A stretch of 64,000 nt of DNA, from NCBI GenBank assembly GCA_027063305.1, contig JAMORY010000034.1, positions 1 to 64,000 on the forward strand. Reading direction: 5' to 3'. The first letter of the stretch is position 1. The number at the start of each line of letters is the position of its first letter. This DNA is from Sulfurovum sp. GTDB lineage: Bacteria; Campylobacterota; Campylobacteria; Campylobacterales; Sulfurovaceae. A program made the translations under genes and the position numbers. Under the pieces are notes generated by a model. The model was not told where the DNA came from and searched no databases. It saw nothing but the letters and a program-made list of their open reading frames with translations. Shown piece after piece: positions 34,687 through 42,718 of the stretch.

Positions 34687-35628
34687 ATGGCAAAAATATT
34701 AACAGTGTGGATAGGAATCTGTATTTTAGCATGGGGTGGAAGTTGGCAATCACGTTTTGACAAAAAGGCCGAAGCCTACCGGATGACGCATGATGAAGGG
34801 CTACTACTTCTGGCGCTTACCGATGTTGATACTGGGCATATCGTAGCATATGCAACATCAATGCATGCGTTTGAGCCTGCGGGGATGAAAAAAAAAGAGC
34901 CTTACTGGCACGATCCTGCACTGGCGCATACGCTGCTTTTCCCCGGTGGGTTGATGAAGCCGATTACGCTTGCAGTGGCACTGGAAACGGGAATGATAGA
35001 TGCTATGGGGTATCGCTATGCACCTAAAACACTACAAGTTGGCAAAGCAGTCGTCAAAGATAAAAATGCCACCGAAGCGTTTGGCATTGCTGATATATTG
35101 CGCAGCAAAAGTCATACCGTTACGGCACAAATTGCTACGGAACTGGATGAGAACACATGGCTTTTGCTACTGCGCAAGCTGAATTTTGGTAAGGCTATTG
35201 CAATGGACATCACCGTACCTGAAGAGCTTGCCGCCTCCAAAGGTGTGTTGCCGTCTCTTGAACACCTTGTCTCATCTGAACCTGTTAAGGTTGCACTTGC
35301 CAACGGCTATGCCGTGCAGGCAACGCCCATACAGCTTATCGCGGCATACAGTGCGATGCTAAACGGCGGGTATGTGCTGCGCCCGCATCTGCTGAAGCAG
35401 ACTCCAGCGGACAAAAGGCGTGTTCTAAGTGAAAAAACAGCACACGCTATGCGCCAAGCTCTACATGATGCAGGTGATGAAGTATGTACCCATACCCGCT
35501 TTGTCAAGCAAGGCAGATTTGTGATCGGCACATACAATACGCTATGCATGCGTGTGGTGTTAGAAGAGGGCAAAACCTACTTGCAGACGAAAATGGTTTT
35601 GCGTCAACCTACGATTTGGAGGGATTAA
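34687..35628 (+). CDS. Pseudo-penicillin-binding (transpeptidase-like) protein lacking the catalytic serine
   Basis: 313 aa with an N-terminal signal or anchor (ILTVWIGICILAWGG). The fold resembles the transpeptidase domain of FtsI/PBP2: LLALTDVDTGHIVAYAT, LLFPGGLMKPITLAVALE, YAVQATPIQLIAAYSAMLNG and YVLRPHLLK. The SxxK motif (normally GSTFK) reads G88-L-M-K91, so the nucleophilic serine is Gly; the SxN region reads SKSHTVTAQIA, and no KTG(T) motif is found. The protein is likely catalytically inactive, perhaps a regulator or decoy in wall synthesis. The N-terminal PBP dimerisation domain is also missing. GGTAGGAATA precedes the ATG. It is followed by a secreted protein gene 3 nt downstream. 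Confidence 0.68.
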   Translation: MAKILTVWIGICILAWGGSWQSRFDKKAEAYRMTHDEGLLLLALTDVDTGHIVAYATSMHAFEPAGMKKKEPYWHDPALAHTLLFPGGLMKPITLAVALETGMIDAMGYRYAPKTLQVGKAVVKDKNATEAFGIADILRSKSHTVTAQIATELDENTWLLLLRKLNFGKAIAMDITVPEELAASKGVLPSLEHLVSSEPVKVALANGYAVQATPIQLIAAYSAMLNGGYVLRPHLLKQTPADKRRVLSEKTAHAMRQALHDAGDEVCTHTRFVKQGRFVIGTYNTLCMRVVLEEGKTYLQTKMVLRQPTIWRD

Positions 35629-35631
35629 GCG

Positions 35632-36516
35632 GTGCGAAGGTATGTGTTAAGCTGGGTGATAGCGTGCATGGCGGCGGTATCTGCCGAAGAGATATCATCG
35701 TCTCCATACCCCTACGGGATAGATATCGAAATATCTCAGGAGGGTCATAGCCTGCAAATTGACAACGAGCGGTGCGACATCACCGTTACCCAACAAGGCA
35801 AACTTGTAGGAAAGATACATGACATGCGTTGTTACAACCCCGTAGAAGCGGATCTAAACGGTGATGGAAAAAAAGAGGTTGTCATCAAAACCTTTGACGG
35901 AGGAAGAGATTTCCGACTTTATGTTATCCCGTTGCGTCCTCATCTGCGTCGCATCGTCTCTCTGCCTCCGAGTGAAGTCGAGTTTTACGATGTGGAAGAT
36001 GTGGATAAGGATGGTGTCAAGGAGATAGTTTCATGGACGCGTCCTTTTAGTAATATGTTCCTGGAAACAGACGGTGCGGCGGATATACAAATAGCTTTAA
36101 AACCGGATGCGAACGCGACGCGTCTTATGTTGGATGCCAAAGCGACGGCCATGTTGCATCAACAAACGCCTAAAACGCAAACGGCTTACAAACCGCATCG
36201 TATCTATCTTGACAAAGAAGGGTATTTACGCACGGATGATGTGCGCGGGTTTGCCGATTTTTTTGAAAATGTCGTTATCGCGTTTTATTCGGGCAAGCCG
36301 AAAAAGGCATATACTCTTATGCAAAAGTATCTGCGTTTTGATCATCCCGCGGTACGGATGCTGTTTTGTCAGGATATAGCGGAGCGTTTGAATAAATCGC
36401 CGTTTTTTGAGGATTTGGTGCGCATAAACGGATGGGATAAAGATATGCTTGACGATATGTTCCGCTCCATTCGGGAGGATATATTGGCAAGGGAGTTGTT
36501 TAAAAGCATGGATTAG
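35632..36516 (+). CDS. Secreted protein with FG-GAP/VCBS-like repeats, unknown function
   Basis: 294 aa from a GTG at 35632. The signal peptide (YVLSWVIACMAAVSA) is followed by two Ca-binding-like repeats, EADLNGDGKKEVVIKTFDGG and DVEDVDKDGVKEIVSWT, of the kind found in FG-GAP/VCBS beta-propeller blades, though only two are visible. A helical C-terminal domain (about 195-294) contains FFENVVIAFYSGKPKKAYTL. It lies 3 nt after the pseudo-PBP gene and probably forms an operon with it, hinting at an envelope role. I do not recognise the family as a whole. Confidence 0.6.
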   Translation: MRRYVLSWVIACMAAVSAEEISSSPYPYGIDIEISQEGHSLQIDNERCDITVTQQGKLVGKIHDMRCYNPVEADLNGDGKKEVVIKTFDGGRDFRLYVIPLRPHLRRIVSLPPSEVEFYDVEDVDKDGVKEIVSWTRPFSNMFLETDGAADIQIALKPDANATRLMLDAKATAMLHQQTPKTQTAYKPHRIYLDKEGYLRTDDVRGFADFFENVVIAFYSGKPKKAYTLMQKYLRFDHPAVRMLFCQDIAERLNKSPFFEDLVRINGWDKDMLDDMFRSIREDILARELFKSMD

Positions 36517-36529
36517 TTTGCGCTTTTTG

Positions 36530-36566
36530 AAACATTGTGCGTTTTAATTGCAAGCGCACAATGTTT
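36530..36566. terminator. Bidirectional terminator
   Basis: AAACATTGTGCG (36530-36541) and CGCACAATGTTT (36555-36566) are perfect 12-bp arms around a 13-nt loop. It lies between the convergent genes ending at 36516 (+) and 36585 (-). Confidence 0.65.
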
Positions 36567-36584
36567 ACTTCGATTAAAAACCGG

Positions 36585-36692
36585 CTATAACCCTTTCCCG
36601 TAAATAGGATCGTCGTCGTCGTTATCGTTTGAATCGAATAAAGAGCCGATCATAACGGCTATAGCCAGTAATATGGCCAACCATACAGGCAT
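36585..36692 (-). CDS. 35-residue membrane microprotein
   Basis: Minus-strand ORF from an ATG at 36692 to TAG at 36585, preceded by an ideal AAGGAG 6 nt upstream. The peptide MPVWLAILLAIAVMIGSLFD is one hydrophobic helix, followed by an acidic tail SNDNDDDDPIYGKGL. The strong ribosome site, membrane helix and dedicated terminator at 36530-36566 argue that it is real despite its size. Function unknown. It is too short for most gene callers. Confidence 0.6.
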   Translation of the reverse strand: MPVWLAILLAIAVMIGSLFDSNDNDDDDPIYGKGL

Positions 36693-36774
36693 CTTGCACT
36701 CCTTATAGTTTATTTCGGGGTAACCCTAAATGTATGATATGATGATCAAATCGGATTGTTCGGAAGGAAGAGTG

Positions 36775-37593
36775 ATGAAAATTGCTTACACCAGCGACAT
36801 ACATCTTGACTTTTGGGTCAATCCCAAAGAGAATGACGCCAAACAGCACAAACTGCTACGGCGGTTTATAGATGATGTACTTAAACCGCCCGATGCCGAT
36901 GTACTGGTCATTGCCGGTGACATAGGCCATTACAACCGGCAAAATCTTCTACTGATAGAAAAATTGAGGGAACGTTACAAATACATTGTGCTTACGTGGG
37001 GCAATCACGACTTGTATCTTGTTAGCAAACGACAGGAAAAAGAGTACGGTACTTCGCAGCAACGGTTGGAAGCGTTCAAGCAAGGGTGTAAAGAAATAGA
37101 AGGGGTCTTTTTCCTTGACGGCGATACCGTGGAGATAGAAGGAGTGCGTTTTTGGGGAAGCGGGCTTTGGTATTTCGTCGAAAATGTGGCACATTGGAGA
37201 GCAACTATGACCGATGCTATGCGTATTGTCACGCCTCATACGACACATATCGATTTTGATGGTTACGGCAAGCGTGTGCGGTATCGGTTCGATCCGCACG
37301 TACTCTACGAGCAGGAAATGCAAAAGCTAAAAACGGCACCCAAAGCGGATGTTGTGGTAACGCATGTCGCACCGACACTTCCGTTTGATATCGAAAAACC
37401 GGCCGATAGTTACTACCGTTTTGACGGGAAAGAGCATATCTTGCGCATCAACCCTAAACTCTGGATATTCGGCCATGATCATCGATCTTATGACTTTACC
37501 GTCGGTACGACTCGATTGGTAAGTTGCCCGTTGGGTTATCCGGGAGAAAAGATTAATAAAGTACATACGATCAAAACTTTCAATATTGCATAA
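36775..37593 (+). CDS. Calcineurin-like metallophosphoesterase
   Basis: 272 aa from the ATG at 36775 behind GGAAGGAAGAG; an ORF start at 36730 has no such site. Dimetal motifs in order: D-x-H (TSDIHLDFW), GDIGHY, GNHDLYL, THVAP and GHDHRSYDFTVG. No signal peptide, so it is cytoplasmic. Substrate cannot be told; relatives act on nucleotides, cyclic nucleotides or phosphoproteins. It is followed after 7 nt by a NADAR gene, suggesting a joint function in nucleotide/ADP-ribose chemistry (inference). Confidence 0.85.
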   Translation: MKIAYTSDIHLDFWVNPKENDAKQHKLLRRFIDDVLKPPDADVLVIAGDIGHYNRQNLLLIEKLRERYKYIVLTWGNHDLYLVSKRQEKEYGTSQQRLEAFKQGCKEIEGVFFLDGDTVEIEGVRFWGSGLWYFVENVAHWRATMTDAMRIVTPHTTHIDFDGYGKRVRYRFDPHVLYEQEMQKLKTAPKADVVVTHVAPTLPFDIEKPADSYYRFDGKEHILRINPKLWIFGHDHRSYDFTVGTTRLVSCPLGYPGEKINKVHTIKTFNIA

Positions 37594-37600
37594 GAGTAGT

Positions 37601-38041
37601 ATGATGAGTACAATTTATTTTAACGATACAGCACAAAAGTATGGAGAGTTTTCAAATTTTTATCTAGCTTCTTTTCGTAATACGTCGGGTATCTTTTTTT
37701 CAAGTGTTATTCACTTTTATTACGCGAATGCTTTGATCAAAATATATCCGGATATTGCAAGGAAAATAAGGACTATGCAGTCTCCTATCGAAGTATATGC
37801 ATATGCAAAGGAGTATATTAGTACCATATCTCTTGATGAAGATATGAAATGTGCTCTGATGAGAAGTGGACTCTTTTTTAAGTTCACACAAAATAAAAAC
37901 TTGAAACACATACTTCTTGAGACACGAGGAAAAGAGATAGTTTATGATAATCAGAAAGATCTTTTTTGGGGAGTAAATAGAGATGGGAGGGGAGAGAATA
38001 AGCTGGGTATATTGTTGAGTGAACTAAGGGGTATATTATAA
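37601..38041 (+). CDS. NADAR (YbiA/COG3236-like) domain protein
   Basis: 146 aa; paired ATG codons at 37601 and 37604. The NADAR pattern is visible: GEFSNFYLASF, then a helix with SSVIHFYYANALI (family: W-S-V-E-HYYQA), QSPIEVYAYAKEY, QNKNLKHILLETRGKEI, and the C-terminal DLFWGVNRDGRGENKLGILL. NADAR domains are N-glycosidases; members cleave riboflavin-pathway intermediates, and others remove ADP-ribose from DNA guanine beside DarT toxins. The conserved Glu of the HYYQ helix is replaced (SVIHFYY), so activity is uncertain. No DarT gene is seen nearby. DNA here is more A+T-rich than the flanks. Confidence 0.72.
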   Translation: MMSTIYFNDTAQKYGEFSNFYLASFRNTSGIFFSSVIHFYYANALIKIYPDIARKIRTMQSPIEVYAYAKEYISTISLDEDMKCALMRSGLFFKFTQNKNLKHILLETRGKEIVYDNQKDLFWGVNRDGRGENKLGILLSELRGIL

Positions 38042-38048
38042 TAAAACT

Positions 38049-38077
38049 TTGACAACATAATCTATATCTGCTACAAT
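38049..38077 (+). promoter_or_regulatory. Sigma-70 promoter of the toxin-antitoxin pair
   Basis: TTGACA (38049-38054) and TACAAT (38072-38077) are separated by exactly 17 nt, a textbook -35/-10 arrangement, unlike most promoters in this window that lack a -35. AAAGGAG follows before the ATG at 38102. Confidence 0.7.
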
Positions 38078-38101
38078 AAACATATATCGTCAAAGGAGCT
38101 A

Positions 38102-38386
38102 ATGATGACAACAAAGATGAGCATCCGTGAGTTGACACGCAGCGGCAGTAAGATCGCCGACTATGATTACATTGATATAGAAGACAGGAAATCTCATGAG
38201 TACAAAGGGGTGTTGATCTCGGCAAAGTATGCCGATGATGTCAAAGCCTTTTTGGAAAAGAAGATCGCCAAAGAGAAGCAGAAGAAACTTGATGAGATCA
38301 TGCAGTTTGCGGGTATACTCTCTGGTGCAACAGAGAATATGAGTGTGCAGGAGATTAAGGCAAAAAAAATGAGAGAGATGCAGTAG
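38102..38386 (+). CDS. Putative antitoxin partner of a PIN toxin
   Basis: 94 aa, small and charged. The N-terminal MSIRELTRSGSKIADYDYID could be a DNA-binding strand-helix element; the C-terminal half is a Lys/Glu-rich helix (KAFLEKKIAKEKQKKLDEI). The size, its own strong promoter and a PIN-domain gene 4 nt downstream are the grounds for calling it an antitoxin. I cannot assign it to a named antitoxin family. Confidence 0.6.
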   Translation: MMTTKMSIRELTRSGSKIADYDYIDIEDRKSHEYKGVLISAKYADDVKAFLEKKIAKEKQKKLDEIMQFAGILSGATENMSVQEIKAKKMREMQ

Positions 38387-38390
38387 CTAT

Positions 38391-38801
38391 ATGCAAAAAG
38401 TATTTCTTGATACCAACATTATATTGGATTTTTTAGATGATAAACGCCCGCATCATGAAGATGCACTTAAACTTATAGCACTACTGGCTACGCATGATTG
38501 GCAAATTGTCATCAGTGAAGATATGATGAGTACAATCTTTTATATTAGAAAAAATCCAAAGCAGGTATTGGCATTTTACCAATATGTACTCTTCCATTGG
38601 AATGTTGTACCTTATGGATTGGATCTGATGAAAGAAGCTGTTGAAAGGTCACTAAAAAACAATTTGGATCTTGAAGATATGCTCCAATGCTTGTGTGCCA
38701 AAAAAGAGGGGTGTGCTATCGTGGTAACAGAAGATCAAAAGTTTGTCGATTGTGGCATAGATGTAATGGATTATGAAAGATGTTTAAATGAGATTAGATA
38801 A
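38391..38801 (+). CDS. PIN-domain toxin (VapC-like ribonuclease)
   Basis: 136 aa. PIN acidic residues are visible: VFLDTNIILDFLD (Asp7), an acidic position in VISEDMMSTIFYI, DLEDMLQCLCA, and the C-terminal IVVTEDQKFVD. Such domains are Mg-dependent RNases that act as type II toxins. It follows the antitoxin-like gene and overlaps the start of tlyA by 14 nt, so the module is physically fused to a housekeeping transcription unit. Confidence 0.78.
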   Translation: MQKVFLDTNIILDFLDDKRPHHEDALKLIALLATHDWQIVISEDMMSTIFYIRKNPKQVLAFYQYVLFHWNVVPYGLDLMKEAVERSLKNNLDLEDMLQCLCAKKEGCAIVVTEDQKFVDCGIDVMDYERCLNEIR

Positions 38802-39504
38802 ATACCTCGTAGAAGAGGGCTATTTTGAGAGCCGTAACCGTGCGCATGAGGCGATCAAAGCTGGAGAAGTGACGGTAGATGGGAAGAAGGCGAAGCCCTC
38901 ATTGAAGATCGATGAGAATACGTTAGTGGAAGTGGCGGATGCAAAGTTCTATGTCAGCCGTGCGGCGCGGAAACTGGAGAACTTTTTGGTGGAGCACCCT
39001 GTAAAAATGAGTGGTAAACGAGCGCTTGATATCGGCTCTTCAACAGGTGGGTTTGCGCAGATCGTGTTGGAGAATGGTGTGGCTTCTCTTGCATGTGTCG
39101 ATGTGGGCAGTGACCAACTGCATGTCTCTGTGCGTCAAGATGAGAGGGTGTCAGTGCATGAAGAGACAGATATCCGTGCGTTTGAGAGTGAACCATTCGA
39201 TCTCATTACCTGTGATGTATCGTTCATCTCTATTTTACAGATCATCAATGATATAGACAGGCTTGCCAAAGAGGGAACGGACATCATTATTCTCTACAAG
39301 CCGCAGTTTGAAGTAGGCAAGGATGTCAAGCGTGACAGTAAAGGGGTGGTACAAGATGCCGATGCGATCGCCAGAAAGAAAGAGGGCTTTGTCGCAGAGG
39401 CACAGAAGCTTGGCTGGAAGCTTGTAAAAGAGGCGGAGTCGAAGGTAGCAGGGAAAGAGGGAAACCTTGAATACCTGTTTCACTTTGTGAAAAGTGAGGA
39501 GTGA
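38788..39504 (+). CDS. tlyA: TlyA-family 2'-O-methyltransferase of rRNA
   Basis: 238 aa. N-terminal S4 RNA-binding domain (MRLDKYLVEEGYFESRNRAH) and FtsJ-like SAM methyltransferase (RALDIGSSTGGFAQIVLENG; ACVDVGSDQLH; DLITCDVSFISI; YKPQFEVGK). TlyA methylates 16S and/or 23S rRNA and affects capreomycin sensitivity. The ATG lies inside the PIN-toxin gene. It is followed by ribF and cmoA, the same order as in C. jejuni. Confidence 0.9.
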   Translation: MRLDKYLVEEGYFESRNRAHEAIKAGEVTVDGKKAKPSLKIDENTLVEVADAKFYVSRAARKLENFLVEHPVKMSGKRALDIGSSTGGFAQIVLENGVASLACVDVGSDQLHVSVRQDERVSVHEETDIRAFESEPFDLITCDVSFISILQIINDIDRLAKEGTDIIILYKPQFEVGKDVKRDSKGVVQDADAIARKKEGFVAEAQKLGWKLVKEAESKVAGKEGNLEYLFHFVKSEE

Positions 39505-39530
39505 AGAGTGAAGAGTGAGGAGTTAAAGGT
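39488..39530 (+). repeat. AGTGAGG/AGTGAAG heptad run spanning the ribF start
   Basis: Units AGTGAGG-AGTGAAG-AGTGAAG-AGTGAGG occur in tandem at 39493-39520, crossing the tlyA stop and supplying both the GAGGAG ribosome site and the GTG start of ribF. Similar 7-mers occur at 894-920 and about 2131-2160. Confidence 0.65.
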
Positions 39531-40332
39531 ACAAAATAGTATCAAGTCCATCGCCATCGGTTCGTTTGACGGAATTCATGTGGCGCATCAGGCACTCATC
39601 GCGCGTGCGGAAGCAGTGGTGGTTATTGAGCGAAACGGTGGTTACTTGACTCCCGGCTATAAGCGGACGTGGTATGTGGACAAACCGGTCTGCTTTTACC
39701 ACTTTGAGAAGATCAAAGATCTCTCTCCCCAAGCATTTGTGGAGAAGCTGGAAGCGGACTTTCCTGCCTTGGAGAAGATTGTGGTGGGGTATGACTTCTC
39801 TTTTGGGAAAGGAAGAGAGGGGAGTGTGGAGGTGCTTGAAGCACTTTTTTCCAAAGAGGTGGAGGTGGTCTCCGAGGTAACGGTAGACAGTGTGTCGGTA
39901 CACTCGCGAACCATACGTAATTACCTTAAAGAGGGTGATGTCATGATGGCAAACCGTCTTTTGGGCAGAGCCTACAGTATTGACGGAGAGGTCGTTGCGG
40001 GGCAGGGGCTTGGTAGAGAGAAACTGGTACCGACACTGAACTTGAAGGTGATGCACTATCAGCTGCCCAAAGAGGGGGTCTATGTGACAACTACACAAAT
40101 TGGAGAGAGATTGTATGATTCTGTCACTTTTTTGGGACACCGTGCAACTACGGATGGAAGCTTTGCGGTCGAGAGCTATGTGATAGACGAGGATATCGGT
40201 AAGGTTACAGGGCGTATCTTTATCTCGTTTCTCTCATTTGTGCGTCCTAACCGTAAGTTCGATAGTCTCGAAGCGCTCAAAATACAGATCATGAACGATA
40301 TTGAGACGGCAAAAGGGATATTAGATGGATAA
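39508..40332 (+). CDS. ribF: Bifunctional riboflavin kinase / FAD synthetase
   Basis: 274 aa; GTG start behind GAGGAG, both within heptad repeats. N-terminal nucleotidyl-transferase: [16 protein letters not shown] (the G-x-FDGxHxGH motif with Ala for the second Gly), [14 protein letters not shown] and [14 protein letters not shown]-terminal flavokinase: [20 protein letters not shown] and GVYVTT. Slightly shorter than E. coli RibF (313 aa), with a compact kinase domain. It makes FMN and FAD in the cytoplasm. Its end overlaps cmoA by 8 nt. Confidence 0.9.
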   Translation: MKSEELKVQNSIKSIAIGSFDGIHVAHQALIARAEAVVVIERNGGYLTPGYKRTWYVDKPVCFYHFEKIKDLSPQAFVEKLEADFPALEKIVVGYDFSFGKGREGSVEVLEALFSKEVEVVSEVTVDSVSVHSRTIRNYLKEGDVMMANRLLGRAYSIDGEVVAGQGLGREKLVPTLNLKVMHYQLPKEGVYVTTTQIGERLYDSVTFLGHRATTDGSFAVESYVIDEDIGKVTGRIFISFLSFVRPNRKFDSLEALKIQIMNDIETAKGILDG

Positions 40333-41035
40333 AGACAAGGTATTTACAAAACCGATAGCAAAGAAGTTCGAGTTTGATGAAGCGGTCGCTTCGGTATTTG
40401 ACGATATGCTGAGCCGTTCGGTTCCTTTTTATGACGAGGTGCGAAAATTGGTGATCGCGTTGATACTAGCAGAGCAAAAAGAGGGAATGAAGGTACTTGA
40501 TCTTGGCTCTTCAACGGCGAAGTTCCTGCTTGATCTGCATGCGAAGAAGTCCGTACCGATGCAGCTTAAAGGGCTGGACAACTCCTCTGCCATGATCGAA
40601 AGAGCGAAACAGAAGTGTCAGGCGTTTGGTGCGGAGATCTCTCTTGAACTTGCCGATATGCTGACATACGACTATAACGATGAAGATGTAATAGTCGCGA
40701 ACTATACGCTTCAGTTCATCCGTCCTATGCAGCGGATAGAGTTGATCAAGCGGCTTTATGAGGGGTTGAATGAGGAGGGGATTTTTATCTTCTCGGAGAA
40801 GGTGGTCTTTGAGGACAAGAAGCTTGATAAGCAGATGATCGATATCTACTATGAGTACAAGAAGCGTCAGGGCTATAGTGAATATGAGATCGCACAAAAG
40901 CGTGAGGCGCTAGAGAATGTACTGATCCCCTTTACAATCGAAGAGAACATCCGTATGTGCAAGGATGCCGGTTTCACACGCGTAGATACGATCTTTCAGT
41001 GGGCGAACTTCGTAACGTTCGTAGCTAAGAAGTAA
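40325..41035 (+). CDS. cmoA: Carboxy-S-adenosyl-L-methionine synthase
   Basis: 236 aa. CmoA turns SAM plus prephenate into carboxy-SAM for wobble-uridine modification by CmoB. Features: [12 protein letters not shown]-like [17 protein letters not shown] motif [43 protein letters not shown] and [11 protein letters not shown]. It overlaps ribF, so it is co-translated. No cmoB is visible in the window. Confidence 0.9.
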   Translation: MDKDKVFTKPIAKKFEFDEAVASVFDDMLSRSVPFYDEVRKLVIALILAEQKEGMKVLDLGSSTAKFLLDLHAKKSVPMQLKGLDNSSAMIERAKQKCQAFGAEISLELADMLTYDYNDEDVIVANYTLQFIRPMQRIELIKRLYEGLNEEGIFIFSEKVVFEDKKLDKQMIDIYYEYKKRQGYSEYEIAQKREALENVLIPFTIEENIRMCKDAGFTRVDTIFQWANFVTFVAKK

Positions 41036-41354
41036 AGTGCTCTTTACTGCTTGGAATATGTGAAGAACATATCAAAAATATCACACATTATAGAGAGAAA
41101 ACAGATTAAAAGCGCACAGTTATTCACAACTTATTCACTCTGTGAAAAATTATATTTTTTCACTATCCAAAAAGGTACCCTAATTTACGGGTTGCATTAT
41201 TTAATATGAGTTATTCACGCTCTATTCACGGTGTAAATTGTGAATAATTTTTCTTACTATGATGAAGAAATTTCAGTTTTTTATGCTAAAGCATACATTT
41301 GTTTCATCTTTTTTCAGCTATAATCTTGGCAATTTATTTTGAAGGAAGTAACCC
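41036..41354. promoter_or_regulatory. Gene-free region with clustered DnaA-box-like sites
   Basis: 319 bp without a credible gene. TTATTCAC-type 9-mers lie at 41120-41128 (TTATTCACA), 41131-41139 (TTATTCACT) and 41211-41219 (TTATTCACG), with TTATTCACA on the minus strand at 41239-41247; near matches are CTATTCACG at 41222-41230 and TTTTTCACA (minus) at 41141-41149. Two pairs are spaced 11 bp, one helical turn. A+T-rich tracts lie between them. Hairpins occur at 41056-41072 (ATATGT/ACATAT, perhaps the cmoA terminator) and 41282-41295 (TATGC/GCATA). The aroF promoter closes the region. Confidence 0.6.
41319..41324 (+). promoter_or_regulatory. -10 box of the DAHP synthase gene
   Basis: TATAAT 31 nt before the ATG at 41355, with GAAGGAAG as ribosome site. 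T-rich DNA upstream and no -35 are usual for the phylum. Confidence 0.5.
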
Positions 41355-42689
41355 ATGAGTTGGACACCAAGCAGCTGGAGAGATTTTCCCATTAAGCAAC
41401 AACCGACCTATACCGACAAAGAGGCACTTAAGCGTGTAGAGGAGGAGCTTAGCTCATACCCGCCGCTGATCTTTGCAGGTGAAGCGCGCAGACTCAAAGA
41501 GAAGCTTGCCGCAGCAGGACGTGGCGAAGCGTTCTTGCTTCAAGGGGGTGACTGTGCGGAGAGTTTTGCGGACTTCAACGCACAGAACATCAAGAACCTC
41601 TTTAAGTTGATGTTGCAGATGAACATGGTCTTGATGTACTCTACGGGGAAACCGGTGGTAAAAGTGGGGCGTATCGCAGGACAGTTCGCCAAGCCTAGAA
41701 GCTCCGACTTCGAAGAGAAAGACGGGGTAAAACTGCCAAGCTACCGCGGGGATATCATCAACTCTATCGAGTTCAGCGAAGAGGCGCGTGTGCCGAACCC
41801 TGAGAATATGCTCAAAGCCTATAATCAGTCGGCTGCGACACTCAACCTGCTTCGTGCTTTCAGCCGTGGTGGATTGGCGGATTTGAACAAGGTGCATCAG
41901 TGGAACCTTGAATTCATCAAGGATAATCCGCTTGGTAAACGCTACGATGAGCTAAGCGACAAGATCGACCATGCGATGAAGTTCATGGCTGCATGCGGTC
42001 TGACAAGCGATGTGATGCCGCAGCTTCACCAAACAACGCTTTACACATCACATGAAGCGTTGTTGCTAAACTACGAAGAGGCACTTACCAGACAAGACAG
42101 TGAAACGGGCGAGTGGTACGACTGCTCTGCGCATATGCTTTGGATCGGTGACAGAACGCGTGACCTGAACGAAGCGCATATCGAGTATTTCAGAGGTATT
42201 AATAACCCTATCGGGTGTAAGGTAGGTCCCAGTATGGGTGAAGATGAGCTGATTGCACTGATCGATGCGCTTAATCCGAACAACGAAGAAGGACGCTTGA
42301 ATCTGATCGTACGTATGGGAGCGGACAAGATCTCCGAACGCTACCCACCGCTTTTGAAAAAAGTGCGTGATGCAGCTAAGAACGTGGTCTGGACGATCGA
42401 CCCGATGCACGGAAATGTCGAGAAGTCCTCTACCGGATTTAAGACACGTGACTTTGCGAATATCCTCTCTGAGGTCGAGCAGTTCTTCAATATCCATAAA
42501 GAGCACGATACGGTTGCTGCGGGTATTCATCTTGAGATGACGGGGAATGATGTAACGGAGTGTACTGGAAGTACCTCATGTGCCATTACCGATGAAGGGC
42601 TTGCAAGCCGCTACCACACACAGTGTGATCCGAGACTCAACGCTTCTCAGGCGCTTGAACTTGCATTTATGATCTCCGATACGATCTAG
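41355..42689 (+). CDS. aroF: Class II 3-deoxy-7-phosphoheptulonate synthase (DAHP synthase)
   Basis: 444 aa, plant-like AroA-II family; first step of the shikimate pathway, joining PEP and erythrose-4-phosphate. [75 protein letters not shown] and TIDPMHGN are diagnostic. Length is standard. It is the only gene between the DnaA-box-like cluster and the two-component genes. aroE, tyrA and trpE in the window draw on the same pathway. Confidence 0.96.
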   Translation: MSWTPSSWRDFPIKQQPTYTDKEALKRVEEELSSYPPLIFAGEARRLKEKLAAAGRGEAFLLQGGDCAESFADFNAQNIKNLFKLMLQMNMVLMYSTGKPVVKVGRIAGQFAKPRSSDFEEKDGVKLPSYRGDIINSIEFSEEARVPNPENMLKAYNQSAATLNLLRAFSRGGLADLNKVHQWNLEFIKDNPLGKRYDELSDKIDHAMKFMAACGLTSDVMPQLHQTTLYTSHEALLLNYEEALTRQDSETGEWYDCSAHMLWIGDRTRDLNEAHIEYFRGINNPIGCKVGPSMGEDELIALIDALNPNNEEGRLNLIVRMGADKISERYPPLLKKVRDAAKNVVWTIDPMHGNVEKSSTGFKTRDFANILSEVEQFFNIHKEHDTVAAGIHLEMTGNDVTECTGSTSCAITDEGLASRYHTQCDPRLNASQALELAFMISDTI

Positions 42690-42699
42690 TTGTTCTTCA

Positions 42700-42718
42700 A
42701 AGAGGCTTTATGCCTCTT
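42700..42718. terminator. Terminator between aroF and the sensor kinase gene
   Basis: AAGAGGC-tttat-GCCTCTT forms a perfect 7-bp stem in the 27-bp gap between convergent genes. Confidence 0.6.

Noticed and set aside
37601-38041. DarT-NADAR toxin-antitoxin system
   Set aside because: No DarT-like ADP-ribosyltransferase gene is adjacent; only the NADAR-like half is visible.
41036-41354. Confident call of the chromosomal origin
   Set aside because: DnaA-box-like sites are clustered, but dnaA, dnaN or other origin markers are absent and no skew data can be computed for one window.
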